DNA of 53,232 nt from a virus: positions 1 through 53,232 of IMG/VR virus record IMGVR_UViG_3300044615_001001, one strand, 5' to 3'. The notes beneath the pieces are model-generated. The model was not told where the DNA came from. It searched no databases and was given only the letters and a program-made list of their open reading frames with translations. The translations under genes were made by a program, and so were the position numbers. This document shows positions 8,223-15,210 of this stretch, in pieces. Numbering within the stretch: the first letter of the stretch is position 1; each line of letters starts with the position of its first letter.

Positions 8223-9340
8223 CGCCACCTCGCCGCCGACGCAAGCGCGCGTCCCACGATCTCGGCGCACTGCGCCACCACCGCGTTCCCGCATGCCATC
8301 ACTCGCCAGGAGTCCGGCGCTTGACCTTCTTGCGCAGCATGGCCCGCTTCTGCGCCATCTCCTCGGCCGTCATCGGCGCTGGCACCGTCCAGTCGCACGG
8401 GAGCCCCATCATCCACTCGACGAACCGCGGGTGGAGCGTGCCGCCAACCGCTGTCGCTAGCCCATCCCCCGACCGCGCTGTCAGTCCAGCTTTGTTGTGG
8501 TTGCCCTTGACGGTCGGCGTCGGCAACACCGGCCGTCCCGACGGTTTCGCGGCACCAACCTGAGCGATCAAAGTCGGTCCCCCGCTGCGCTGACGGCGCG
8601 TCCCTCCCGATCCGGTGTTCGCCGTGGGCGTCATCAGCAGTCCCGACGGCTGCCGCGCCCCCACCGCTCCCAGCAATGTCGGCGTCCCGTCTCCGTGTGT
8701 GCTCGGGCCGTTCACCGCCAGCGACGCGACCGGAGTCGGCAGCAGCCCGCGCTTCGCGAGCGTGTCGAGCGAGGCTCGCTCCTTCCCAGCACGCCCGGCC
8801 GAGCCACCCTGGTTGCTGCCGTACCTCTGCGCGGTCGGGGTGGGTAGCAACAAGAAAGAGCCGTCGCCGCTCGTGCGGGGCTCCTGCGTGCGGCCATCCG
8901 TGCGTGCGGCGCGGATCTTCTCCCGCTGCGACACACGTCCACTCCGCATCGAACCCGAGATCGGCAAGGTCGGCCAGCACGTCACGCAGTCCGGCCGTGC
9001 GCAGTCCTGGCACGTTCTCGACGACAACGGCGCGGGGCTCGACGTCTCGGATGATGCGCGCGAACTCTGGCCACAGCCACCGCTCGTCGGCCTGCGCGAG
9101 TCGCTGTCCTGCGACGCTGACCGGTTGGCATGGGAATCCGCCGCAGACCACATCCACCCGAGCTGCTCCACTGGTCACCTCTCTGACGTCTGCGAACCTC
9201 GACGCGCTCGGCCAGTGACGGCGAAGCACGGCGCGGCAGTAGGGGTCCCACTCCGCTTGCCACATCACCGGACCAAGCCCCGCACGCTCGAGACCGAGCT
9301 CCAGGCCGCCAATGCCGCTGAACAGAGAGCCGATCGTCAC
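8219..9340 (-). CDS. C5-cytosine DNA methyltransferase (middle part in another frame)
   Basis: An uninterrupted 373-codon frame with C5-methylase motifs: FSGIGGLELG (motif I, residues 7-16), GGFPCQPVS (catalytic Cys at 71), ENVPG (108-112), RRRLFLVA (158-165) and a C-terminal CGNAVVAQ. The GTG start overlaps the RusA stop as GTGA. From about 8860 to 8299 this frame loses the third-base GC preference of its neighbours, while the +1 frame keeps it and carries family-typical LPTPT repeats and the VEWMMGLP motif. The true polypeptide may therefore switch frame twice, or the gene may be damaged. It probably protects phage DNA from host restriction. Confidence 0.75.
   Translation of the reverse strand: MTIGSLFSGIGGLELGLERAGLGPVMWQAEWDPYCRAVLRRHWPSASRFADVREVTSGAARVDVVCGGFPCQPVSVAGQRLAQADERWLWPEFARIIRDVEPRAVVVENVPGLRTAGLRDVLADLADLGFDAEWTCVAAGEDPRRTHGWPHAGAPHERRRLFLVATHPDRAEVRQQPGWLGRACWEGASLARHAREARAAADSGRVAGGERPEHTRRRDADIAGSGGGAAAVGTADDAHGEHRIGRDAPSAQRGTDFDRSGWCRETVGTAGVADADRQGQPQQSWTDSAVGGWASDSGWRHAPPAVRRVDDGAPVRLDGASADDGRGDGAEAGHAAQEGQAPDSWRVMACGNAVVAQCAEIVGRALASAARWR
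8299..8862 (-). other. Methylase middle segment in the alternative frame
   Basis: In the +1 frame relative to the methylase start, this stretch encodes LLPTPTAQRYGSNQGG, further LLPTP, MTPTA and LPTPTVKGN repeats, and HPRFVEWMMGLPCDWT, all typical of the variable part of phage C5 methylases. Its codons end mostly in G or C, unlike those of the overlapping methylase frame here. It ends at a TGA (8301-8299) whose last base starts an ATG in the original frame leading into the GNAVV motif. Frameshift, double mutation or assembly error are all possible. Confidence 0.6.
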
Positions 9341-9726
9341 GCCGCCCTCCGTCGCATCCGCTCGCCCGTGCGCACGACCTCGACGACCGTGCGCGGGCCC
9401 GCGTCGCCGCACATCGCGCGGTCCACCTCGAGCGCGTCGATCTGCGAGTCGTCCTCCCACGCCACGCCGTTGAGCGCGTCGAGGATGAGCTTGCACGCGT
9501 TGTCGACGTCGCTGCGTCGCGCGTCCGGCATGTCGAGCCACACGCGCACCAAGAAGCGCCCATCACGCCGCCAGCCACGCGGCCGAGACGCGAGCGCGAG
9601 CAGGCGATGCTCGTGCTGTGCCTTGCGCTGGCCTGCCTCGGTGAAGCGCCGCTTCCCGCGCTGCTGCATGGGGCGCTTCCACGTCGTCGGACGGCCCTCG
9701 ACCACGTACGAGAACGACGCGCTCAT
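9337..9726 (-). CDS. rusA: RusA-family Holliday junction resolvase
   Basis: A 129-residue endonuclease that cuts four-way junctions formed in recombination and replication. The diagnostic stretch is SDVDNACKLILDALNG (residues 72-87) followed by EDDSQI, giving the metal-binding Asp residues at about 73, 75 and 92. Basic residues at the N-terminus (TTWKRPMQQRGKRRF) suit DNA binding. Length fits the family. Its ATG overlaps the upstream stop (ATGA), and it lies in the replication cluster. Confidence 0.9.
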   Translation of the reverse strand: MSASFSYVVEGRPTTWKRPMQQRGKRRFTEAGQRKAQHEHRLLALASRPRGWRRDGRFLVRVWLDMPDARRSDVDNACKLILDALNGVAWEDDSQIDALEVDRAMCGDAGPRTVVEVVRTGERMRRRAA

Positions 9727-10178
9727 GCGGCCCTCCGCGCCGTCACCCAGCGCACGCCATCGGCGCGCCCGACGTACTCGCGAAGCCTTCCGCCGCGTGC
9801 CGCCGCCCGAGCTGCGCGCTTTCTCCTCGCGTCATGGTCGCGGTCGCACTCTTCGCAGCGGAGTAGTCGCGGCGATCTGCCGTTGATGATCCGCTTGCAG
9901 TCGATGCATGTCGGCGCGCGGCGCGGCTGGTGTCCGTAGCGCGCACGCGCGTATTCGCGCATGTACTCGCGGCGCTGGACGCAGAAGATCGCCCATCGCA
10001 CGGGGTCCGCGCGCAGTATCGCGTACCGCCTGCGGGATCGTTCCCTGTCCTCCTCAATCTCGCCTTCTGTGCGGAGCGTCGCCTTGATCGAGAAGGCTGC
10101 GTGGTGGCTCACGTGGTAGTCGCGCGAGTATCCGAGCGACTCCACGAGCTCGTCGTCATCGAAGATCGACAAGCTCAT
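9723..10178 (-). CDS. Hypothetical zinc-finger protein
   Basis: A 151-residue protein starting MSLSIFDDDELVESLGYSRD. The C-terminal half has CIDC and CEEC pairs about 20 residues apart within a basic context (RDHDARRKRAARAAARGG), which fits a zinc-binding nucleic-acid contact. The region before it (RREYMREYARARYG) is often seen in small phage proteins of HNH-like type, but no His-Asn-His triad is complete. Coupled by ATGA at both ends. Confidence 0.6.
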   Translation of the reverse strand: MSLSIFDDDELVESLGYSRDYHVSHHAAFSIKATLRTEGEIEEDRERSRRRYAILRADPVRWAIFCVQRREYMREYARARYGHQPRRAPTCIDCKRIINGRSPRLLRCEECDRDHDARRKRAARAAARGGRLREYVGRADGVRWVTARRAA

Positions 10179-10393
10179 CGCCACTGCCTCACGCGTCCAT
10201 CGCCGCCCTTGCTGCGCACGCCCAGCGCCACGAGACGACGCTCGCCAGCGCGGCACTCGCGACAGCGGGAGAGCCGCTGTCCCTCGATGCTGTGCGGCAC
10301 CATCTGCACCGACCGTGACCGCTGCATCGCACACGAGCGCGCCGACATGCTGATCGCGTACGGCCCGCACCAGATCCGATCGTCCTCGCTCAT
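10175..10393 (-). CDS. Small cysteine-containing protein
   Basis: A 72-residue basic protein starting MSEDDRIWCGPYAISMSARS, with scattered cysteines including CREC. The ATG shares one base with the upstream TGA. No family recognised. Confidence 0.55.
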   Translation of the reverse strand: MSEDDRIWCGPYAISMSARSCAMQRSRSVQMVPHSIEGQRLSRCRECRAGERRLVALGVRSKGGDGRVRQWR

Positions 10394-10665
10394 CACCCCA
10401 CCTCCGCAAAGCACAGCACCAACTGCGCGGGCCTCGGTCGCTCACACGGTGTTGCGGTGCACGTCGCCGCCTTGCGGCGATCGCGCGATGCCTGCGCGCG
10501 CTCGCGACAGCGGCTCATGTACCAAGGATCGAGTCGCCGACTCTGGTAGCGGTCACGGTCCCGCTCCGCCGCCTCGGCGCGCTCCTCGTGCGCACGCTCG
10601 CACACGTCGTCCCACTCGGGACACGCGTAGCCGAGCGCGGCGAGCGTCTCGTCGTCGATGTGCAT
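10393..10665 (-). CDS. Small hypothetical protein
   Basis: A 90-residue charged protein (MHIDDETLAALGYACPEWDD), rich in Arg and Glu in the middle. Its N-terminus (ETLAALGYACPEWDD) resembles the start of the gene at 9723-10178 (DDELVESLGYSRD) and may be a shared short binding module. TGATG start overlap. Confidence 0.55.
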   Translation of the reverse strand: MHIDDETLAALGYACPEWDDVCERAHEERAEAAERDRDRYQSRRLDPWYMSRCRERAQASRDRRKAATCTATPCERPRPAQLVLCFAEVG

Positions 10666-10892
10666 CACTCCCCCATCCATCGAGCAAGCTGCTCGACCGC
10701 CTTGACCCAACTGCGTCGCTGGCACTCGTCGCTGCCAGCGGCAGCGAGTTGGGCCTGTTCGATGTGGTGCTCCACCATCAAGCCGCGCGAGTAGCCGCGA
10801 GCATCGCGCACGTAGTTGCGCGCCTGACTCGTCGGCGGTCCCACGTGGACCACGCCAGCCGCCTTGAGAACGCCCTCGTGGTAGATGCTCAC
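10665..10892 (-). CDS. Small hypothetical protein
   Basis: A 75-residue protein starting at a GTG (VSIYHEGVLKAAGVVHVGPP) coupled as GTGA to the gene upstream. The C-terminal half is helical. No family recognised. Confidence 0.55.
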   Translation of the reverse strand: MSIYHEGVLKAAGVVHVGPPTSQARNYVRDARGYSRGLMVEHHIEQAQLAAAGSDECQRRSWVKAVEQLARWMGE

Positions 10893-11227
10893 GCGGCCCT
10901 CGCTCTTGCGTCGCGCTCGCGCTTCGCCCGCTGGTGACGACGCCACTCCTCGCGGCGCTGTTCGTCTGTCATCAGAGCGCGCCGCTCGATCACTCGGCGC
11001 CTCGCCCGCTCGGCCATCTCCTCGCGCGCCGCCCACGCCTTCGCGCGGATGCTTGCGAGGTACTCCTCCATCGACACGCCTCCGCGTGCGCGTCGTCTGG
11101 ACGCCTGATACGCGCGCTCCGCTTCCACGTGCCACTGGTGCACGAGCGGGTTGGCGCTGCGCAGCGATGCTGCCGCGACAGCGCGACGCCAGATAGCGCG
11201 CGCTTCGTCCATCGTCGGCACTCTCAC
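10889..11227 (-). CDS. Hypothetical Arg-rich helical protein
   Basis: About 112 residues. The GTG at 11227 overlaps the upstream TGA (GTGA); an ATG at 11212 is an alternative start. The C-terminus is a highly charged helix (REEMAERARRRVIERRALMT, then EEWRRHQRAKRERDA). Function unknown. Confidence 0.55.
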   Translation of the reverse strand: MRVPTMDEARAIWRRAVAAASLRSANPLVHQWHVEAERAYQASRRRARGGVSMEEYLASIRAKAWAAREEMAERARRRVIERRALMTDEQRREEWRRHQRAKRERDARARAA

Positions 11228-11319
11228 GGCTCCGACTCCTCCGGCGCAGTCAAGACGAGCCACGCGAGCGCCACGAGGCACCCGCAGAGCACGAGGAACA
11301 TCCCGGCCTCAAGCGTCAT
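11224..11319 (-). CDS. Tiny single-span membrane protein
   Basis: A 31-residue peptide, MTLEAGMFLVLCGCLVALAW followed by LVLTAPEESEP: one hydrophobic span with an acidic tail. It is coupled by ATGA upstream and GTGA downstream, the same spacing used by neighbouring genes, which supports translation. The role is unknown; it is too early in the operon to call a holin. Confidence 0.5.
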   Translation of the reverse strand: MTLEAGMFLVLCGCLVALAWLVLTAPEESEP

Positions 11320-11663
11320 CGCTGCCCCCGCTTGGCGAGCCACGCGGCGCGCGCTTCCTCGAGCTTCTCGGCGCACGCATACGCCGCTTGCCCGTAGGCT
11401 TGCGAGAGAGCGGCCGTGTCGATGCGAGCGGCGATCGGCTGCTCCATGAGCACCCGAAACACTTCGCGTGCCGTGGCGTCGATACGGTCGACTCGGGCGC
11501 GCTCGTCCTCGCCACCGCCGCGAGACGCGTCCACCTCGGCCACGATGGCCTGCGCCGCGTGCGACATGCGCTCGTTCAAGGCCGCTCGCAGCGGAACGCT
11601 GGACCGCTCGACCGCCTCCATTGCGAGCCGCACCAACTCCGACTGCCACTCGTACCTCGTCAT
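11316..11663 (-). CDS. Hypothetical helical protein
   Basis: A 115-residue acidic-basic helical protein starting MTRYEWQSELVRLAMEAVER. Coupled by ATGA at both ends. No domain recognised. Confidence 0.6.
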   Translation of the reverse strand: MTRYEWQSELVRLAMEAVERSSVPLRAALNERMSHAAQAIVAEVDASRGGGEDERARVDRIDATAREVFRVLMEQPIAARIDTAALSQAYGQAAYACAEKLEEARAAWLAKRGQR

Positions 11664-12163
11664 CGCACACCTCCCACCACACGAAGCCCACGTTCACGCT
11701 GCGCACGACGCAGCCAGTCGCGGCGCGCGGACATCACGCGCTCGACGTCATCCCACTCGGCCAGCTCGCGCTCGGCCTCCTCGGGCGACACGTAGCCGTC
11801 CGCCTCGTTCGTCGCGGCGACGCTCATCACGTCGCTCAGTTCGCGCACGATCGCGTGCAGGTCGCGCACGTGCTCGACGTCGGCGCGCACGAGTGAGTGG
11901 CGCGGGCCGGCGATGAACGCGGCTAGCGCAAGGCGCAGCGGCTCCGGCGCGAGCGCCGCGCGTGCGATGTCGAGCGTCTTGCCGCCCTTGGGCTTGGCGC
12001 ACTGCGAGAGGCCCGTGCGCGACATGCACATTACCGCGGCGACCTGCTCGTGCGTCGCGTCGCAAGCGTTGCGGCCACGACGCACAGCCTCGGCGGCATC
12101 GCATCGCATCTCGACGAGCGCGCTGTCAGCGCGTGCAGTGACGGTGGTGGTCATCGTCGTCAC
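11660..12163 (-). CDS. Probable DNA-binding regulator (CII-like position)
   Basis: A 167-residue protein whose first half carries a helix-turn-helix-like stretch (DATHEQVAAVMCMSRTGLSQCA). The rest is helical and acidic (SPEEAERELAEWDDVERVM). It is the second gene of the leftward operon, directly after the repressor, where lambda-like phages carry a Cro/CII-type regulator. The GTG overlaps the upstream stop (GTGA); an ATG nine bases on is possible. A regulatory role is inferred from motif and place. Confidence 0.6.
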   Translation of the reverse strand: MTTMTTTVTARADSALVEMRCDAAEAVRRGRNACDATHEQVAAVMCMSRTGLSQCAKPKGGKTLDIARAALAPEPLRLALAAFIAGPRHSLVRADVEHVRDLHAIVRELSDVMSVAATNEADGYVSPEEAERELAEWDDVERVMSARRDWLRRAQRERGLRVVGGVR

Positions 12164-12399
12164 TCCCCCGCCGTCGGAGCGGCGGTCATGGTGGGGGTGT
12201 GCAGGCCGAGCAGCGCATCCGAGGACACGCCGAGCGTCTGGCAGAGACGCCGCAGCGCATCGCCGTCGGGCATGCGGCCGGCCTCGTAGTAAGCGACCGA
12301 CCGCGGAGACATGCCGGCCGCGACGGCGAGCCCCACCTGCGTCAGCCCCTTCGACACGCGAGCGGCACGGAGCCGCTCTCCCAGCGATTCGTTGGTCAT
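12160..12399 (-). CDS. XRE-family repressor (Cro/CI-like)
   Basis: A 79-residue protein almost wholly made of one XRE helix-turn-helix domain: LGERLRAARVSKGLTQVGLA, AAGMSPRSVAYYEAGRMPD, then a LCQTLGVSSDALLG helix. The ATG at 12399 has no Shine-Dalgarno sequence and lies about seven bases after a possible -10 box, so its mRNA may be leaderless. It faces a second XRE protein across an 87-bp control region, the standard layout of a lysis-lysogeny switch. Its small size suits a Cro-type role. Confidence 0.8.
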   Translation of the reverse strand: MTNESLGERLRAARVSKGLTQVGLAVAAGMSPRSVAYYEAGRMPDGDALRRLCQTLGVSSDALLGLHTPTMTAAPTAGE

Positions 12400-12406
12400 G
12401 CCCGCT

Positions 12407-12435
12407 TGACTAGCAGAGCTAGCACGGTCGTGCAA
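12407..12435 (-). promoter_or_regulatory. Putative leftward promoter
   Basis: Read on the minus strand: TTGCAC (-35), a 17-base spacer, then TAGTCA (-10), ending about seven bases before the repressor ATG at 12399. The operator-like palindrome at 12418-12433 lies within it. The -10 is a weak match, so this is tentative. Confidence 0.4.
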
Positions 12436-12447
12436 GCTCGGCCGTGC
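12418..12447. promoter_or_regulatory. Tandem operator-like palindromes in the genetic switch
   Basis: GCACGGTCGTGC (12422-12433) is a perfect palindrome. A near copy, GCTCGGCCGTGC, follows at 12436-12447, 14 bases on. A looser third site, GCACCGTGC, lies at 12466-12474. The first is part of a 16-base element, GCTAGCACGGTCGTGC (12418-12433), that recurs with two changes at 14685-14700 upstream of the early rightward operon. These are the likely binding sites of one or both XRE proteins. Confidence 0.6.
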
Positions 12448-12486
12448 ACGTACCCGGTTGCTGACGCACCGTGCGAGCCTCCAGCC

Positions 12487-12948
12487 ATGTCCACGGCCGA
12501 TTGGTCAGGCGTCTCACGACGCATCCGCGCACGCCGCACCGAGCTTGGTCTCAGCCAGCAGGAGGCAGCGTCGCGCGCTGGGATCAGCGTGCGGGTCGCG
12601 GCGAAGTACGAGACCGAGATCCCGCCGTCCGGCCCGGAGCTCGCCACGCTCGAGAAGCTGGCGCGCGCGCTGGACGTGTCGCCCGCATGGCTGCTCTACG
12701 GCGTCGGCGAGCACGTCGCGGAGATCGGCGAGGCCATGCTCACGCAGCTCCGCGGACTCGGTGTGCTGCCTACCGAGGACGAAGTCGCTTGGGTCACGAG
12801 CGCGCCCAACTTCCTGCACATGGACGCGCTTGGCGTCGCGCAGGCGATCCTTGGACAGCGTCGAGGAATCGCGCCGGAGACGGCTGCTATCATCGAGGCG
12901 GAGACGAAGAGGCACGACGATCCAAGCGTGCCGCGGAGGAAGCGATGA
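12487..12948 (+). CDS. XRE-family repressor
   Basis: A 153-residue protein. Residues about 8-65 form an XRE helix-turn-helix: VSRRIRARRTELGLSQQEAA, SRAGISVRVAAKYE, ALDVSPAWLLYG. The remainder is helical with no visible autocleavage motif, so induction by RecA cannot be read from the sequence. The ATG lacks a Shine-Dalgarno sequence. It is transcribed away from the Cro-like gene across shared operators and is translationally coupled (ATGA) to the lipoprotein gene downstream, so both should be made in the lysogen. Confidence 0.8.
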   Translation: MSTADWSGVSRRIRARRTELGLSQQEAASRAGISVRVAAKYETEIPPSGPELATLEKLARALDVSPAWLLYGVGEHVAEIGEAMLTQLRGLGVLPTEDEVAWVTSAPNFLHMDALGVAQAILGQRRGIAPETAAIIEAETKRHDDPSVPRRKR

Positions 12949-13547
12949 CGATGCGATGGGGGATGGCGCTGACGGTGGCGCTGCTGTGTGGGTGCGGCGC
13001 GGAGATGCAGGCGGCCGACGCGGGCGATGTCGCGATGCTGCCCGATGTCTGGTGGGGCGATGCTCCGGTTCCGGAGTGCACGCCGGGATGCTCGAGTGTG
13101 CAGATGTGCTGCACGAGCAGCGTCGCCGGCAATCGCTGCGTGGACCACTTCTCAGATCCATCGAACTGCGGCGGCTGCGGCATCGTGTGCCGCGCGACCG
13201 AGTTGTGCATCAACCAGGCGTGTCGCGTGCCTGGAACGCTCGATGCCGGTCCCGTTGACGCGTACGTGCGACAGCCGGACGCGCCGATCATCGGCAGCTG
13301 CTCGCCTGCGTGTGGCGCCGACTTCCAGTGCTGCGGCTCGACGTGCGTGAACCGTGACGGCGCGGGCGGCACCTCGGATTCGTCGTTCGCGAACTGCGGC
13401 GCGTGCGGCCGTACGTGCGACGCGGACACGGCGAACCGCTGCGGTCGCTTCGGCACGATGACGAGGTGCATGTGCGGCGACGGACCATCCTGCGAGGCCG
13501 GCGCGCGCTGTCAGCTCGACAGCGACGGTACGCTGGTCTGCATGTAG
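12945..13547 (+). CDS. Cysteine-rich lipoprotein (probable lysogenic-conversion gene)
   Basis: A 200-residue secreted protein. A short signal sequence (MRWGMALTVALLCGCG) ends in a lipobox-like LLCGC. The mature part has 20 or more cysteines in repeats such as CTPGCSSVQMCC, SNCGGCGIVC, CSPACGADFQCC and NCGACGRTC. This NCGxCG pattern is known from myxobacterial surface proteins. It is coupled to the repressor gene (ATGA) and so likely expressed from the prophage, where it could alter the host surface or block superinfection. That role is inferred. Its 3' end overlaps the convergent gene by 37 bases. Confidence 0.75.
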   Translation: MTMRWGMALTVALLCGCGAEMQAADAGDVAMLPDVWWGDAPVPECTPGCSSVQMCCTSSVAGNRCVDHFSDPSNCGGCGIVCRATELCINQACRVPGTLDAGPVDAYVRQPDAPIIGSCSPACGADFQCCGSTCVNRDGAGGTSDSSFANCGACGRTCDADTANRCGRFGTMTRCMCGDGPSCEAGARCQLDSDGTLVCM

Positions 13548-13966
13548 CCGACCTCTCGCAGCCTGCGCCTGATGATCTCGCGGCTCGCGAGCGGCCACAG
13601 TGCGCGCAGCGCATCGACGCTGCCGCGAGTGTCCCGCGCATCGCGCACGAATGCTCGGCGTGGCAGGAGGAGCGCGCATCCGATGCGCGAGCACACGCGC
13701 TCGAGGATGTCGCCGCGCAGACGCGCCCCGCGCACGAGCTCGTGGCCGCACTCGTGCGCCACGTAGTACGCGATCGCGTCGTCAGGCGCGTCGGATGGGT
13801 ACCAGACGATCCCGCCGTCGAGGCGGGGTCGCATGCCTGGTAGCGGCGCTAGCCGCAGTCCGAGATAGCTCACCGCGAACGTGCGCGGATCGCATCGCGG
13901 TCGGTCGTCGAGCCCGCTCTCGACCGTGGCCTGTCGGGCCACCTCCTCGGCCTCGTCCTCGCTCAC
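13511..13966 (-). CDS. ImmA/IrrE-like zinc metallopeptidase
   Basis: A 151-residue protein with HECGH at residues 71-75 (HExxH zinc motif), preceded by a helix DDAIAYYVA. In ImmA/IrrE proteins this fold cleaves a paired XRE repressor. Residues CALLLPRRAFVRD fit the usual segment after the motif. It lies two genes from the XRE repressor, which fits an antirepressor or immunity role, but it is transcribed on the opposite strand. GTG start with a weak ribosome-binding site. Confidence 0.7.
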   Translation of the reverse strand: MSEDEAEEVARQATVESGLDDRPRCDPRTFAVSYLGLRLAPLPGMRPRLDGGIVWYPSDAPDDAIAYYVAHECGHELVRGARLRGDILERVCSRIGCALLLPRRAFVRDARDTRGSVDALRALWPLASREIIRRRLREVGYMQTSVPSLSS

Positions 13967-14002
13967 GCCAGAACGGACGTGCCGCGCCGTCGCTGACTGA
14001 CA

Positions 14003-14659
14003 TCACTGACGCGTTGGGCGGACCCAATCCAGTCCGTGCACGGCAAACGGCACATGCACCGGCAGGCGGCCGGCAATCGGCACCTCGACGATGACCTCGC
14101 GCGCGTCGAGCATGGAGCGCACGAACGCGCCGCCGTCGCTGACAAAGACGCCCTCGCGCGATTCCGACTCGCTCGCCTGCCACGAGGAGACGGGCAGGTC
14201 GTCAAACCGCGCTTCGATGCGGCACCCGCGGTACCCGCAGTCCACCACGCCGCCATACATCGTCACGAAGACGTCGGGGTCATCCTCGTAGCGCGCGGCA
14301 CGCACGCACAGCCTTGCTCGAGCCTCGCCCCACGGCTCTCCGACGCGGACGGGACGCGTTGACTCGGTGCACGCGATGTCGCGCACGGTGCCGCGCATCT
14401 CGTCAGGCAACTCGCGATACGTCCACACGGTCACGAACGCGTCGGCGGCAGCGTCGCGACCGCTGTCCGTGCCCGCGTCAACGCTGACCAGGAACTCCGC
14501 GATCGTCTGCGTTTCGGCCTCGCGCGGTGGCTCGCTCATCGAGTGCACGGCCAGTCCGCCCACGAGAGCGCCGACGAGGAATCCCACGGCACCCGCTGTC
14601 CCCTGTTGCATGCGCTGACGGTCGCGCTCCGCACCCTCGGAGTCCGTGAGTGTTCGCAC
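14003..14659 (-). CDS. Membrane-anchored hypothetical protein
   Basis: A 218-residue protein. Near the N-terminus, residues about 17-40 (QQGTAGAVGFLVGALVGGLA) form one membrane span. The rest should be exported and is beta-rich, with paired cysteines (VVDCGYRGCRIEARFDDLPV). The GTG at 14659 has GGAAG five bases upstream; an ATG at 14611 just before the span is the alternative. It is divergent from the early rightward operon, so it may be expressed in the lysogen and act at the envelope, for example in superinfection exclusion (inference). Confidence 0.6.
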   Translation of the reverse strand: MRTLTDSEGAERDRQRMQQGTAGAVGFLVGALVGGLAVHSMSEPPREAETQTIAEFLVSVDAGTDSGRDAAADAFVTVWTYRELPDEMRGTVRDIACTESTRPVRVGEPWGEARARLCVRAARYEDDPDVFVTMYGGVVDCGYRGCRIEARFDDLPVSSWQASESESREGVFVSDGGAFVRSMLDAREVIVEVPIAGRLPVHVPFAVHGLDWVRPTRQ

Positions 14660-14677
14660 GTTTCTTCCGTGCTCGCC

Positions 14678-14705
14678 TTGACGTGCTAGCACCGCCGTGC
14701 ATACT
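14678..14705 (+). promoter_or_regulatory. Early rightward promoter with repressor operator
   Basis: TTGACG (14678-14683), a 16-base spacer and CATACT (14700-14705) resemble a sigma-70 promoter. The spacer carries GCTAGCACCGCCGTGC (14685-14700), which matches 14 of 16 bases of the element at 12418-12433 in the repressor switch. A repressor bound here would block RNA polymerase, so this is the likely controlled promoter of the recombination operon. Confidence 0.6.
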
Positions 14706-14724
14706 GGGACCCATGGAGGTCGGC

Positions 14725-15210
14725 ATGGACGGCGAGATCAGGACGCAGCGCCTCGGCTGCGCGTGCGTCGGGACGGGCGTGGTCGTGGCGGGCGAGTGGC
14801 GGCACGTGAGCGGCGAGATGCGCTGGACGCGCGTGACGCACCCGTGCCCCGACTGCCGGCGAGCGGACGACGTGGCGAGCCGCGAGACGCTGCCCGCGCC
14901 CGCGCCGCTCGACATGGACTGCTGGCACGACGCGCTCGACATGGGCGACGCTGACGAGGCGTGCCCGTGCTGCGGCGGTGACGGCTACCACGCCGACCGC
15001 GACCCCGACGGCCTCGAGTGCGGCGAGCAGCGCGTGTGCCCGCGCTGCGATGGCCGCGGGCTCGTCGCGAGCGATGCGACGATCGCTGCGTGCCGCGAGG
15101 GGTACGCGTCGATGCCGATCGACGACATCGAGGCAGGCGTGCGCGCGTGGCCGCTCAGCTACGCCGAGGCGCGTCCCGAGCAGCCGTGCAGCGTGCGGGA
15201 GGTGGCGTGA
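14725..15210 (+). CDS. DnaJ-type zinc-finger protein
   Basis: A 161-residue protein with four CxxC/CxxCxGxG-like modules: CACVGTG, CPDC, CPCCGGDG and CPRCDGRG. These are the zinc repeats of the DnaJ central domain without a J domain. The ATG at 14725 is preceded by GGAGG at five bases; an upstream ATG at 14713 is possible. It is the first gene of the early rightward operon. Such stand-alone zinc proteins are common in phages of this type, but their role is unknown. Confidence 0.7.
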   Translation: MDGEIRTQRLGCACVGTGVVVAGEWRHVSGEMRWTRVTHPCPDCRRADDVASRETLPAPAPLDMDCWHDALDMGDADEACPCCGGDGYHADRDPDGLECGEQRVCPRCDGRGLVASDATIAACREGYASMPIDDIEAGVRAWPLSYAEARPEQPCSVREVA

